64,000 nt of DNA from Bolinopsis microptera (GCF_026151205.1 NW_026971776.1:1-64000); one strand, 5' to 3'. Positions 11,011 to 21,930 are shown, counted from the first letter of the stretch. Program-made: numbers and translations. Notes: generated by a model from the sequence alone, not told the origin.

Positions 11011-11121
11011 TTATCTTTAAAAGCTGCGGTTCAAAATGACTGTATCTTTCATACTTTTGAATCTACGGACACTTAAATGTAGGCTACAATTAACTGCCAA
11101 AGCGTCTATACATATATATTA
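11011..11121. repeat. B1 tail and microsatellite spacer between Helitron copies
   Basis: The spacer between the two inverted Helitron copies is the 3' tail of B1 followed by CATATATATTA. The second Helitron lies at the A|T inside this TA-rich tract. Confidence 0.75.
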
Positions 11122-11734
11122 TCTATATTATATTTTAAACTTGACGAAATTTCCCCGGCAACGGGGACATAGAAGAAAAAACACCGAAAATCGACCTCAA
11201 AATGACCCTCTGGTGATGCCAAACCCAGCTCGCAAATGGAGTTGAAACCTCGCCATTTTTAGCAGGGTTGTAGAAAAAGGATAGGAATAGGCTATAGCAT
11301 TCTTAGAATTTTGATTTAGGCTTTAGATTTTTTATAATTAACGTCGGAAGTGAGGTAAAATAACCGTTAGAATAATGTCGTTATTTTAGCAAAGGTTTAC
11401 TGCGCTGTTGCGTAGCAACGTTAAAATGCACGTGCGCGAGCAAAAACATCTTAACTACGCGCGTTGTTATGCTGTATGCTACGTCATAATTTCAAAACTA
11501 GCTCACATTTACGCTCACGCTATGACTTATATTCATAACTTTGGTTGTGATTGGTATTTTTTGATGCGGTAAAAAGTATCGTTTTGGGTATCCGAATACT
11601 AACAACGCTGTCGCCATTGTTAGATAAATTCCATTATGTCTACAGTATAACAGAGCTATATGATGAAGAGAAATTAAAACATAACTGATTTTTAAAATTT
11701 CCTCGAACAAAGCTTTCGACTAGCGGGTTTCTAG
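11122..11734 (+). mobile_element. Helitron-like non-autonomous element, copy 2 (613 bp)
   Basis: This copy has the same length as copy 1 and is nearly identical to it, in inverted orientation. It starts TCTATATTATATTTT after an A, ends GGGTTTCTAG before a T, and has no target duplication. One visible difference lies near the 3' hairpin (CTTTCGAC versus CTTCCGAC). The 70-codon open frame in both copies has no recognisable domain. With the 111-bp spacer the pair forms a 1.3-kb palindrome. Confidence 0.8.
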
Positions 11735-11740
11735 TATATT

Positions 11741-12256
11741 ATATTTTACCAAAACCCATAATCATGGGTAGAGTGGACCGCTGTCAGTGTCTCTCTTTCC
11801 CAAACAAAAGGAAATGATATTACTTTGATTGACCGTTCTCAAATGCAAAATGATACCGAGAATGAAATCGGTCGCTCGCTTTTCCCATTCATTCACGGCT
11901 TACGAATTGTAATAAGTTTTGATTGATTACATCAATCAGATGCTGTAAAAATCTCTTTGGGTTGCGTTCGGGTCGATACCTAGTATTTCGGGGTAAGGGT
12001 GGTAGTTATTAGTATTACTTATTGAATTAGCTGAAGTTTATTGAATCTTCATTGCCTAGTACAGCTGCCTTTGGGTAGTTCTTCTTAATCTATTACAATT
12101 GTAAATGAATGGGAAAAGCGAGCGACCGATTTCATTCTCGGTATCATTTTGCATTTGAGAACGGTCAATCAAAGTAATATCATTTCCTTTTGTTTGGGAA
12201 AGAGAGACACTGACAGCGGTCCACTCTACCCATGATTATGGGTTTTGGTAAAATAT
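11741..12256. mobile_element. Family A MITE, complete copy A2
   Basis: The termini ATATTTTACCAAAACCCATA are inverted at both ends, and the inverted arms extend about 150 bp, through the segment with GTCTCTCTTTCCCAAAC. The middle carries TACCTAGTATTTCGGGGTAA in one orientation. No coding sequence is present. It is followed directly by B2. Confidence 0.85.
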
Positions 12257-13291
12257 CATCTCTTTTTGATTATAATGTCAGGGTACTTTATAAAGTCGAA
12301 ATATAAACTGATATATTCATTAATAAGGAGGAAGTTTCAACTATTTCGAAATTTTTCCTTTAAAAACATTTCCTTGTGTTTAGGGAAGCATATCGTTCGA
12401 TCACTGACTGAATATGCCACTTAATACTCATTCAACTTGGCATTAAATTCATATATAATGACATTAAACTGTCGTGGCAAAGCAGAATTTGTTGGAAATC
12501 ACGAATGAGCAAAATTTGAACCTTTCGCACGTGCAAACTTTGAGCAGACGTTGCGTGCGCATCCAATATTGAATCGCCGTAAATTTTTACATGTAATTGT
12601 TTTATATATAGCTTGATAAGCATGCAAAGTTTCAAAGTATTTCAAGAAGAACTGTAATCACAACGGCACTCTAAAGTTGACAGAAAATGACGAAAACAGC
12701 AATTTTCAGTGATTTTAGCGATTTTCTATCAATTTGGGCGTGTCCCAACGTGTGCAACTTTTCGATTTTCAACTTTAAAACTAGCCTAATGCACAATTTA
12801 TACCTATAGAGCTATAGGAAGCAGAACTGAGCTCCACAACCCAAGGCATGGCCCAACACCAGAGAATACTAAATCGCAAAATTGACGTTTTTATAAAATA
12901 ATTCTTCAAAAAAGCACAAAGTTCAATGACGAATATCTTTATGAAGGAGCAAGCTAGAAGAACTTTCCGGTAAATTTTTAGAATGCTTAAACAATTATCT
13001 AAGATGAAAATTTCCTCAGATTTTGAATAAAATTACTCCTTAATGGTTTAAAATTAATTTTAAAAGTTATTACCTACTTTGTCAAAAATCAAGTTTTAAA
13101 AACGGTTAACTTGATGACGTCATCAAGGGGTGTTTATGACGTCATATAATTTTTTATACAATGTAAACTAAAGTATAAACAATTATTTGCAAGACCTGTG
13201 GTCGGAAATGGCTGTATCTTTTATACTTTTGAATCTATGGACAATTAAATACAGGCTACAATTGACTGGCAAAGCGTCTATCCCTGAATAT
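12257..13291 (+). repeat. Family B repeat, copy B2
   Basis: A repeat of about 1.03 kb from TCATCTCTTTTTGATTATAA to GCGTCTATCCCTGAATAT. It contains TGATGACGTCATCA, a CRE-like palindrome, near 13113-13126. It has no coding potential. It is close in sequence to B3 and to the inverted B4. Confidence 0.85.
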
Positions 13292-13856
13292 GTCACAGTG
13301 CTGGCAAGCACGACCGTTGCATTTATTGTGGGTATACTATGTTCCCCATTTACTATTATACCCCCTTTACTATTATACCCCCTTTACTATTATACCCCCT
13401 TTGGTACACGTTACAAGCCTCTTTTGTGCACGCGAAGCGTGCACTCCGGCCGGAGGCGGCGGCCGAAGGCCGCCGCCTCCGGCAGGAGTTTTCCAGGCAT
13501 TAAGACTCATCGGAAGTCGTTAAGCAGAATTATTTTTAGTTCAAAACATTCTAATTTGATGTCAAAGATGACAGGAATAAAAAATAGTTATGTTGAGATT
13601 TTTAAGAAATTTGCATAAAATACTCGCCAGCACTGTTATACGAAATTCGGTAAAAAACCCAAAATCGCCATATTCAGGTGCCTTAAAAACCATGTTAAAA
13701 TTGAGTTAGAGATCTGAAATTTTTCAGGGCGTCTAGACGTTGATCAAATCGACTGCAAAAAAAGTTTCAGGTTTCAGGAGTATCGGGAAATGGGTTTTCT
13801 AGAACCCCTGTTTTACGACAGATTGTCGTGATATATATATATATATATATATATAT
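13292..13856 (-). mobile_element. Family D element, copy D1, with hairpin cassette
   Basis: The ends are TCAC...GTGA. One end has the hairpin ACGACAGATTGTCGT next to an (AT)n tract (13831-13856); the other is TCACAGTGCTGGCAAGC. Inside are three tandem units TTTACTATTATACCCCC and a GC-rich double-hairpin cassette. The 143-codon frame across B2/D1 is chance read-through of repeats. There is no transposase, and I cannot assign a superfamily. Confidence 0.75.
13399..13492. repeat. GC-rich double-hairpin cassette in D1
   Basis: Two adjacent perfect hairpins are present. The first is GTGCACGC-GAA-GCGTGCAC (13426-13444). The second is a 16-bp stem GCCGGAGGCGGCGGCC with loop GAA (13449-13483). Both close a GAA loop on a C-G pair, and the first contains GCGAAGC, a sequence known to form an exceptionally stable mini-hairpin in DNA. 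D2 has the cassette at 15752-15809, while D3 and D4 lack it, so it behaves as an insertion. Confidence 0.85.
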
Positions 13857-14352
13857 TTGACCAAAACCCATAATCATGGGTAGAGTGGACCGCTGCCAGT
13901 GTCTCTCTTTCCCAAACAAAAGGAAATGATATTAATTTGATTGACCGATCTCAAATGCAAAATGATACCGAGAATGAAATCGGTCGCTCGCTTTTCCCAT
14001 TCATTCACGGCTTTCGAATTGTAATAAGTTTCGATTGATTACATCAATCAGATGCTGTAAAAATCTCTTTGGGTTGCGTTCGGGTCGATACCTAGTATTT
14101 CGGGGTAAGGGTGGTAGTTACTACTGCTGAAGTTTATTGAATCTTTATTGCCGAGTACAGCTGCCTTTGGGTACTTTTTCTTAGTCTATTACAATTGTAA
14201 ATGAATGGGAAAAGCGAGCGACCGATTTCATTCTCGGTATCATTTTGCATTTGAGAACGGTCAATCAAATTAATATCATTTCCTTTTGTTTGGGAAAGAG
14301 AGACACTGGCAGCGGTCCACTCTACCCATGATTATGGGTTTTGGTCAAATAT
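13853..14352. mobile_element. Family A MITE, complete copy A3
   Basis: Same structure as A2, with terminal ATATTTGACCAAAACCC in inverted orientation at both ends. It starts directly after the (AT)n tract of D1 and runs into B3. Confidence 0.85.
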
Positions 14353-15404
14353 CATCTATTTTTGATTATAATGTCAGGGTACTTTATAAAGTCGAAATAT
14401 AAACTGATATCTTCATTAATAAGGAGGAAGTTTCAACGATTTCGAAATTTTTCCTTTAAAAACATTTCCTTGTGTTTAGGTAAGCATATCGGTCGATCAC
14501 TGACTGAATATGCCACTTAATACTCATTCAAGTTGGCATTAAATTCATATATAATGACATTAAACTGTCGTGGCAAAGCAGAATTTGTTGGAAATCACGA
14601 ATGAGCAAAATTCTTACCTTTCGCGCGTGCAAACTTTGAGCGGACGTTGCGTGCGCATCTAATATTGAATCGCCGTAAATTTTTGCATGTAATTGTTTTA
14701 TATATAGTTTGATAAGCATGCAAAGTTTCAAAGTATTTCAAGAAGAATTGTAATCACAACGGCACTCTAAAGCTGACAGAAAATGACGAAAACAGCAATT
14801 TTCAGTGATTTTAGCGATTTTCTATCAATTTGGGCGTGTCCCCACGTGTGCAACTTTTCGATTTTCAACTTTAAAACTAGCCTAATGCACAATTTATACC
14901 TATAGGAAGCAGAACTGAGCTCCACAACTCAAGGCATGGCCCAACACCAGAGAATACTAAATCGCAAAATTGACGTTTTTATAAAATAATTCTTCAAAAA
15001 AGCACAAACTTCAATGACGAATATCTTTATGAAGGAGCAAGCTAGAAAAACTTTCCGGTAGATTTTCAGAATGCTTGAACAATTATCTAAGGTAAAATTT
15101 CCTCAGATTTTGAATACCATTACTTTTTAATGGTGTAAAATCATTTTTAAAAGTTATTACTTTGTCAAAAATTAAGTTTTAAAAACGGTTAACTTGATGA
15201 CGTCATCAAAGGGTGTTCATGACGTCAAATAATTTGTTTATACAATGTAAACTAAAGTGTAAACAATTATTTTCCAGACCTGTGGTCGGAAATGGCTGTA
15301 TCTTTTATACTTTTCAATCTATGGACAATTAAATACAGGCTACAATTGACTGGCAAAGCGTCTATCCCTGAATATATGTATATGTATATGTATGTATGTA
15401 TGTA
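14353..15404 (+). repeat. Family B repeat, copy B3, with TATG microsatellite tail
   Basis: Close to B2. The tail after TCTATCCCTGAATA is a TATG/TATA microsatellite (15374-15404) that leads into D2. It forms one arm of a long palindrome with B4. Confidence 0.85.
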
Positions 15405-15942
15405 TCACGACAATCTGTCGTAAAACAGGGGTTCTAGAAAACCCACTTCCCGATGTTCCTGAAACCTGAAACTTTTTTTGCAGTCGATTTGGTCAACGTC
15501 TAGACGCCCTGAAAAATTTCAGATCTCGAACTTAATTTTAACATGGTTTTTAAAGCACCTGAATATGGCGATTTTGGGTTTTTTACCGAATTTCGTATAA
15601 CAGTGCTGGCGAGTATTTTATGCAAATTTCTTAAAAATCTCAACATAACTATTTTTTATTCCTGTCATCTTTGACATCAAATTAGAATGTTTTGAACTAA
15701 AATAAATCTGCTGAACGACTTCCGATGAGTCTTAATGTCTGAAAAACTCCTGCCGGAGGCGGCGGCCTTCGGCCGTAGCCTCCGGCCGAAGTGCACGCTT
15801 CGCGTGCACGAAAGAGGCTTGTACCGTGTACCAAAGAGGGTATAATAGTAAAGGGGGTATAATAGTAAAGGGGGTATAATAGTAAATGGGGTACATAGTA
15901 TACCCACAATAAATGCAACGGTCGTGCTTGCCAGCACTGTGA
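15405..15942 (+). mobile_element. Family D element, copy D2, with hairpin cassette
   Basis: It starts TCACGACAATCTGTCGT, which is a terminal hairpin, and ends CCAGCACTGTGA. It contains the GC hairpin cassette: GTGCACGC-TTC-GCGTGCAC is intact at 15791-15809, and the 16-bp stem at 15752-15786 has two mismatches. It is flanked by TATG-type tracts on both sides, where inverted B3 and B4 copies meet. Confidence 0.8.
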
Positions 15943-16976
15943 TACATACATATTCAGGGATAGACGCTTTGCCAGTCAATTGTAGCCTGTATTTAATTGT
16001 CCATAGATTCAAAAGTATAAAAGATAAAGCCATTTCCGACCACAGGTCTTGCAAATAATTGTTTACACTTTAGTTTACAGTGTATAAAAAAATTATTTGG
16101 CGTCATAAACACCCCTTGATGACGTCATCAAGTTAACCGTTTTTAAAACTTGATTTTTGACAAAGTAATAACTTTTAAAATTAATTTTAAACCATTAAGG
16201 AGTAATTTTATTCAAGATCTGAGGAAATTTTCAGCTTAGATAATTGTTCAAGCATTCTGAAAATCTACCGGAAAGTTTTTCTAGCTTGCTCCTTCATAAA
16301 GATATTCGTCATTGAAGTTTGTGCTTTTTTGAAGAATTATTTTATAAAAACGTCAATTTTGCGATTTAGTATTCTCTGGTGTTGGGCCATGCCTTGAGTT
16401 GAGGAGCTCAGTTCTGCTTCCTATAGGTATAAATTGTGCATTAGGCTAGTTTTAAAGTTGAAAATCGAAAAGTTGCACACGTGGGGACACGCCCAAATTG
16501 ATAGAAAATTGCTAAAATCACTGAAAATTGCTGTTTTCGTCATTTTCTGTCAACTTTAGAGTGCCGTTGTGATTACAGTTCTTCTTGAAATACTTTGAAA
16601 CTTTGCATGCTTACCAAGCTATATATAAAACAATTACATGAAAAAATTTACGGCGATTCAATATTGGATGCGCACGCAACGTCCGCTCAAAGTTTGCACG
16701 TGCGAAAGGTGAGAATTTTGCTCATTCGTGATTTCCAACAAATTCTGCTTTGCCACGATAGTTTAATGTCATTATATATGAATTTAATGCCAACTTGAAT
16801 GAGTATTAGGTGGCATATTCAGTCAGTGATCGACCGATATGCTTACCTAAACACAAGGAAATGTTTTTAAAGGAAAATTTCGAAATCGTTGAAACTTCCT
16901 CCTCATTAATTAATGAAGATATCAGTTTATATTTCGACTTTATAAAGTACCCTGACATTATAATCAAAAAGAGATG
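15943..16976 (-). repeat. Family B repeat, copy B4, inverted
   Basis: This is the reverse complement of B3 with only scattered substitutions. The TGATGACGTCATCA palindrome appears at 16118-16131. B3 and B4 form about 1 kb arms around D2. Confidence 0.85.
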
Positions 16977-17486
16977 ATATTTTACCAAAACCCATATTCA
17001 TGGGTAGAGTGGACCGCTGCCAGTGTCTCTCTTTCCCAAACAAAAGGAAATGATATTAATTTGATTGACCGTTCTCAAATGCAAAATGATACCGAGAATG
17101 AAATCGGTCGCTCGCTTTTCCCATTCATTTACAATTGTAATAGATTAAGAAGATCTACCCAAAGGCAGCTGTACTCGGCAATAAAGATTCAATAAACTTC
17201 AGCTAATTCAATAAGCTATAACTACTACCCTTACCCCGAAATACTAGGTATCGATCCGAACGCAACCCAAAGAGATTTTTACAGCATCTGACTGATGTAA
17301 TCAATCGAAATTTATTACAATTCGTAAGCCGTGAATGAATGGAAAAAGCGAGCGACCGATTTCATTCTCGGTATCATTTTGCATTTGAGAACGGTCAATC
17401 AAATTAATATCATTTCCTTTTGTTTGGGAAAGAGAGACACTGGCAGCGGTCCACTCTACCCATGAATATGGGTTTTGGTAAAATAT
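16977..17486. mobile_element. Family A MITE, complete copy A4, inverted
   Basis: Termini ATATTTTACCAAAACCCATA and the reverse complement at 17486; the middle block runs opposite to A2 and A3. It closes the A-B-D-B'-A' palindrome that begins at 13853. Confidence 0.85.
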
Positions 17487-17497
17487 ATAATTATGTA

Positions 17498-17934
17498 TCA
17501 CGACAATCTATCGTAAAACAGGGGTTCTAGAAAACCCACTTCCCGATGCTCCTGAAACCTGAAACTTTTTTTGCAGTCGATTTGGTCAACGTCTAGACGC
17601 CCTGAAAAATTTCAGATCTCTAACTCAATTTTAACATGGTTTTTAAGGCACCTGAATATGGCGATTTTGGGTTTTTTACCGAATTTCGTATAACAGTGCT
17701 GGCGAGTATTTTATGCAAATTTCTTAAAAATCTCAACATAACTATTTTTTATTCCTGTCATCTTTGACATCAAATTAGAATGTTTTGAACTAAAAATAAA
17801 TCTGCTGAACGACTTCCGATGAGTCTTAATGCCTGAAAAATAAAAGGGGTATAATAGTAAAGGGGGTACAATAGTAAAGGGGGTACATAGTATACCCCCA
17901 ATAAAGACACCGCTCGTGCTTGCCAGCACTGTGA
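17498..17934 (+). mobile_element. Family D element, copy D3, without hairpin cassette
   Basis: Collinear with D2 from TCACGACAATCT to CCAGCACTGTGA, but the roughly 90-bp GC hairpin cassette is absent: GCCTGAAAAATAAAAGGGG joins directly. It retains the AGGGGGTACAATAGTA units. Confidence 0.8.
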
Positions 17935-18890
17935 TATACTTCACGACAATCTGTTGTAAAACAGGGGTTCCAGAAAACCCTCTTCCCGATACTCCTGAAA
18001 CTTAGAATTTTTTTAACAGTCGATTTGGACAAGGTTTAGACGCCCTGCAAAGTTTCAGATCTCTAACTCAATTTTAACATGGTTTTTAAGGCACCTGAAT
18101 ATGGCGATTTTGGGTTTTTTACCTAATTTCGTATAACATGCTGGCGCGTATTTTGCGCAAATTTCTTAAAAACCTCCACATAACTATTTCTTATTCCTGT
18201 CATCTTTAACATTGAATTAGAATGTTTTGAACTTAAATATACCTGCTGAACTACTTTCGATGAGTCTTAATGCCTGGAAAACAATAAAGGGGATATAATA
18301 GTATAGGGGGTAAATAGTAGAGGCTCTTACGGGCATTGTCTGCTCGATACGTTAGGGACCCCAGATACACCTTACTAGACGTATTTTTGACCGTAGAATC
18401 GATTGAAAGTGGTTTCAAGATGATTGGACTGATTGTTCTGGGGTAAAATCGCAAAAAACCGATTTTTGGGCCAAAAATAGGCCAAAAAACCATGTTTTTT
18501 GATATTTTGAGCAAGTTAATTTTGTTGGCATGTCGGCAAAACTTGCATAAAGATAGCTAAAAGACAGCCGCACAAGATTGTATAAAAATAAAACAAATCC
18601 CTCTATTTGTTCTGAGGTAAAAATCCAAAAAAGTGGTAAAAATTTTGACTTTTTTGCTTGAAGTTTGAATAATTTTTTGCAGTTGTATTAAATCAACCCA
18701 AAAATAGTCACATCGTGTTTGCCTAAATTTTTCCTTTCCGAGAAGTACCCACTTCATATACTTAATCGAAGTTTGAATATTGTCACTCCGCAAGCGTTTT
18801 TGCCAAATTTTCGACGCGCACTACGCGCAAAAGCATTTAGTTGTTATCAATTGGCACCCGCGCGTTCATCATAAATTTCAAACAGCTATA

Positions 18891-20042
18891 CTGCCGTTTT
18901 CTCAGAAAAGGCAGTAAGTCCATATTTGCCATTTCGAGATATTGCGACTTTTGCGTTTATGGTTTTTTCTCCGCTTACTTTTTGCGTAAGATCGAAAGTA
19001 AACACGTTGAGTTATCAATAATTGGTCAAATTTTAATTTGTCAAAAAAATTAAAGCTTTGAGCCGTCCATAAGCTTAGATATAACCATTTTTATGCCAAA
19101 TAATCGAGCTTATTTTTTATACTGGATGGACTTACTGCCTTTTCTGAGAAAACTTGGACTTACTTCCTTTTCTGAGAAAAATCTCTGTTCAATATTTTTC
19201 TGAGAAGGAAGTAAGTCCAAGCTTTTTACTAAATTTTTGAGGTTTGGATCTATGTATTTTGGATTATATTGTAAAATATAAACAATTAGGTAAATCTAAA
19301 TTACTCCATATCACATAATAAATGTTTTTGAATAATAGTATGCCCTTATTTAGGCAAACTCGCCAATTTTGAAAGATTTCAGTGCATTAAATGATATCTT
19401 ATCGATATTTTGATGAAAATGAACTTGATCTAAAAGATATACCTAAACTAAACATTCTCTGCGATTATAACAGCTCAATAACTGCTCCAATGCTTATGTT
19501 TTGCGACTAAAATACATCCGGCGTTATTGAAAATCGGCCAACAAATTTTTTTTGAGGCCTAAATGAAAATTTTGATCACTTAAGTAAAGTTGAAATGTAA
19601 TTATACATCGATTCTGAAAATTTCAAGCGAAAATATCAATCGGCAGTAAAGTTATGTTCTTTTTGGGAAATCGCTTTCTAAAATTCCGCTTTTAGCATGC
19701 TTTTATAGGAAGTAAGTCCAGCGACTTCTTCCTATCACAGATAATTTATCTCAGAAAAGGCAGTAAGTCCACGGAATTACTTCCTTATCTCAGAAGATTT
19801 TCAAGATTTTCTCAGAAAAGGCAGTAAGTCCGGACTTACGTCCTTCTCTCAGAAAATAATTGGCCAAAACCGAACATGATGTTTCTCAACTGGGACTTAC
19901 TTCCTTAGAAATTGCATGCAACAATGTTTCTATACATTAATATGTAGCTCATGTTGTAGAGAATTTTCTACTGAAAATTTTGATACCAATATTGTCATAT
20001 TTCGAAAAATTGGACTTACTGCCTTTTCTGAGAAAACGGCAG
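18891..20042. mobile_element. Family F element, complete, 1152 bp
   Basis: The inverted ends are CTGCCGTTTTCTCAGAAAAG and its complement. The flanks are TATA on both sides. The empty site CAGCTATAACTC is present in E2 at 20728-20739, so insertion duplicated TATA, or equivalently TA with ends TACTGCCG. The motif AGTAAGTCC with an adjoining CTCAGAAAAGG recurs at least nine times in both orientations through the element. No coding sequence is present. Confidence 0.9.
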
Positions 20043-20158
20043 TATAACTCAGCGAGATTATGTCCGTTCTAGCTCATATTTTCACACTAAATAGAAAATA
20101 ATGTGATCTTATTGCTGACAAAATATGGATATAATTACTTTATTTGCCTTAGAGTAAT

Positions 20159-21019
20159 TAGTAGAGGCTCTTACGGGCATTGTCTGCTCGATACGTTAGG
20201 GACCCCAGATACACCTTACTAGACGTATTTTTGACCGTAGAATCGATTGAAAGTGGTTTCAAGATGATTGGACTGATTGTTCTGGGGTAAAATCGCAAAA
20301 AACCGATTTTTGGGCCAAAAATAGGCCAAAAAACCATGTTTTTTGATATTTTGAGCAAGTTAATTTTGTTGGCATGTCGGCAAAACTTGCATAAAGATAG
20401 CTAAAAGACAGCCGCACAAGATTGTATAAAAATAAAACAAATCCCTCTATTTGTTCTGAGGTAAAAATCCAAAAAAGTGGTAAAAATTTTGACTTTTTTG
20501 CTTGAAGTTTGAATAATTTTTTGCAGTTGTATTAAATCAACCCAAAAATAGTCACATCGTGTTTGCCTAAATTTTTCCTTTCCGAGAAGTACCCACTTCA
20601 TATACTTAATCGAAGTTTGAATATTGTCACTCCGCAAGCGTTTTTGCCAAATTTTCGACGCGCACTACGCGCAAAAGCATTTAGTTGTTATCAATTGGCA
20701 CCCGCGCGTTCATCATAAATTTCAAACAGCTATAACTCAGCGAGATTATGTCCGTTCTAGCTCATATTTTCACACTAAATAGAAAATAATGTGATCTTAT
20801 TGCTGACAAAATATGGATATAATTACTTTATTTGCCTTAGAGTAATAGACTGTCAAAGTTTAAAACGCGCATTGGTATAGCACGTGACTAATAAGGCCAA
20901 ATTTATACTTCTTAACATATTATCGATCCTTAGACATCATACTATTGTGTCCAATTAGCGGTTAGGTCTCTAAACTCGTAGCAGAAAACACGTCTTTTTT
21001 CCCGTAAGAGCCTCTACTA
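20159..21019. mobile_element. Family E element, inner copy E2, 861 bp
   Basis: Complete, with 19-bp perfect inverted ends TAGTAGAGGCTCTTACGGG. It is inserted into E1 at GAGTAATAGACTG with a 3-bp AAT duplication (20156-20158 and 21020-21022). It serves as the empty-site reference for F. E1 and E2 are almost identical, so this insertion is recent. Open frames of 66-78 codons inside it have no recognisable domain. Confidence 0.9.
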
Positions 21020-21245
21020 AATAGACTGTCAAAGTTTAAAACGCGCATTGGTATAGCACGTGACTAATAAGGCCAAATTTATACTTCTTAACATATTATC
21101 GATCCTTAGACATCATACTATTGTGTCCAATTAGCGGTTAGGTCTCTAAACTCGTAGCAGAAAACACGTCTTTTTTCCCGTAAGAGCCTCTACTAAAATA
21201 GTGTTGTGAATATAAGGGCAACGGTTATGCTTGCCAGCATTGTGA

Positions 21246-21429
21246 TAATAGTATTAGTAGAACCCCAATAATGAATAAACCGCGCCCAAATTTACCGCAT
21301 ACCCCGATTTACCGCGCGTTCATTTCCTTCCCCCAAATAGGGCTTAGCATACACATTGTAAACAAACAACCCAGATAACCTTTCTAATTTAATAAAACAA
21401 ATATTAATAAAACAAAAGTGTATGTAAAT
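21246..21429. other. Spacer, no feature recognised
   Basis: AT-rich sequence between D4 and the old E relic; nothing recognised. Confidence 0.4.
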
Positions 21430-21930
21430 GTCCTTACAGGCATTTTGATTTTGATTTACATATACATTTTTGACCTTTTTAGGCGTACGCGTATTTTTTT
21501 TATCGCAGAATCGATTAAAGGTTTTTGAAATAATAAAATTAAGCTTCCCCGGGTTAAATCGCAAAAAACTGATTTATGGGCCATATTCATAAATATAATG
21601 GGCCAAAAAACTATGTTTTTAAACTATTGAGAAAGTTAGTTTTGTTGGCATATGAGCAAAATTTGCATAAAGATAGCTCAAATACAGTTGCACATGATGG
21701 CATTAAAATTAAGTTATTATTCCAGGATTTCCTCAGGTAAAAATCTTTTGCTTAAATTTGGAATAATTTTTCTTGTATTAAATCAATTCAAAAATAGTCG
21801 TATTGTGTTTGCTTAAATTTGTCCTTTCCGAGAAGTACCCACTTGAAATATTTCATCGAAGTTTCAATACTTTCACTCCGCGAGCGTTTTTGCCAACTTT
21901 TCGACGCGCAGCGTTCGAAGTTCGCAGCTT
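21430..21930. mobile_element. Family E relic, strongly diverged (E3)
   Basis: It is collinear with E from the segment around GCATT, through AATCGATT and AAATCGCAAAAAAC, to TGCATAAAGATAGCT and the CCGAGAAGTACCCACTT block, but with many substitutions and indels. The ends are not recognisable. It shows that family E has been present far longer than the young E1/E2 pair. Confidence 0.7.

Larger units (their letters stand above)
8791..11121 (+). mobile_element. Family B repeat, copy B1, doubly interrupted
   Basis: This is a diverged copy of the approximately 1-kb B repeat. It is broken by an RTE-like retrotransposon fragment (8828-9565) and by a Helitron-like element (10398-11010). Its tail resumes at 11011-11121, where the expected segment from TGACTGTATCTTTC to GCGTCTAT is recognisable, and ends in a TA-rich microsatellite. 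B repeats have no coding sequence and always end in a short variable microsatellite. Confidence 0.75.
18315..21195. mobile_element. Family E element, outer copy E1, carrying F and E2
   Basis: The ends are TAGTAGAGGCTCTTACGGG and its perfect reverse complement. The target duplication is 3 bp (AAA, 18312-18314 and 21196-21198). It contains a complete F element (18891-20042) and a second E copy (20159-21019). Its length is 2881 bp. Subtracting F plus its 4-bp duplication and E2 plus its 3-bp duplication leaves 861 bp, exactly the length of E2. A 3-bp duplication fits PIF/Harbinger, CACTA or Zator; I do not choose. There is no transposase. Confidence 0.9.
17941..21245 (+). mobile_element. Family D element, copy D4, interrupted by E1
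   Basis: D4 runs from TCACGACAATCTGTTG to GGGGGTAAA at 18314 and resumes at 21196 with AAATAGTGTTG, ending GCCAGCATTGTGA at 21245. The interruption is the E1 element, with a 3-bp duplication AAA. It lacks the hairpin cassette and is slightly more diverged than D2 and D3. Confidence 0.8.

Noticed and set aside
13187-13618. 143-codon frame across B2 and D1
   Set aside because: It crosses the border of two repeat families and the hairpin cassette; similar frames in other copies shift or stop.
13853-17486. Palindrome as an assembly artefact
   Set aside because: The two arms differ by scattered substitutions and the microsatellites at the D borders differ, so they are separate copies, although read support would be needed for proof.
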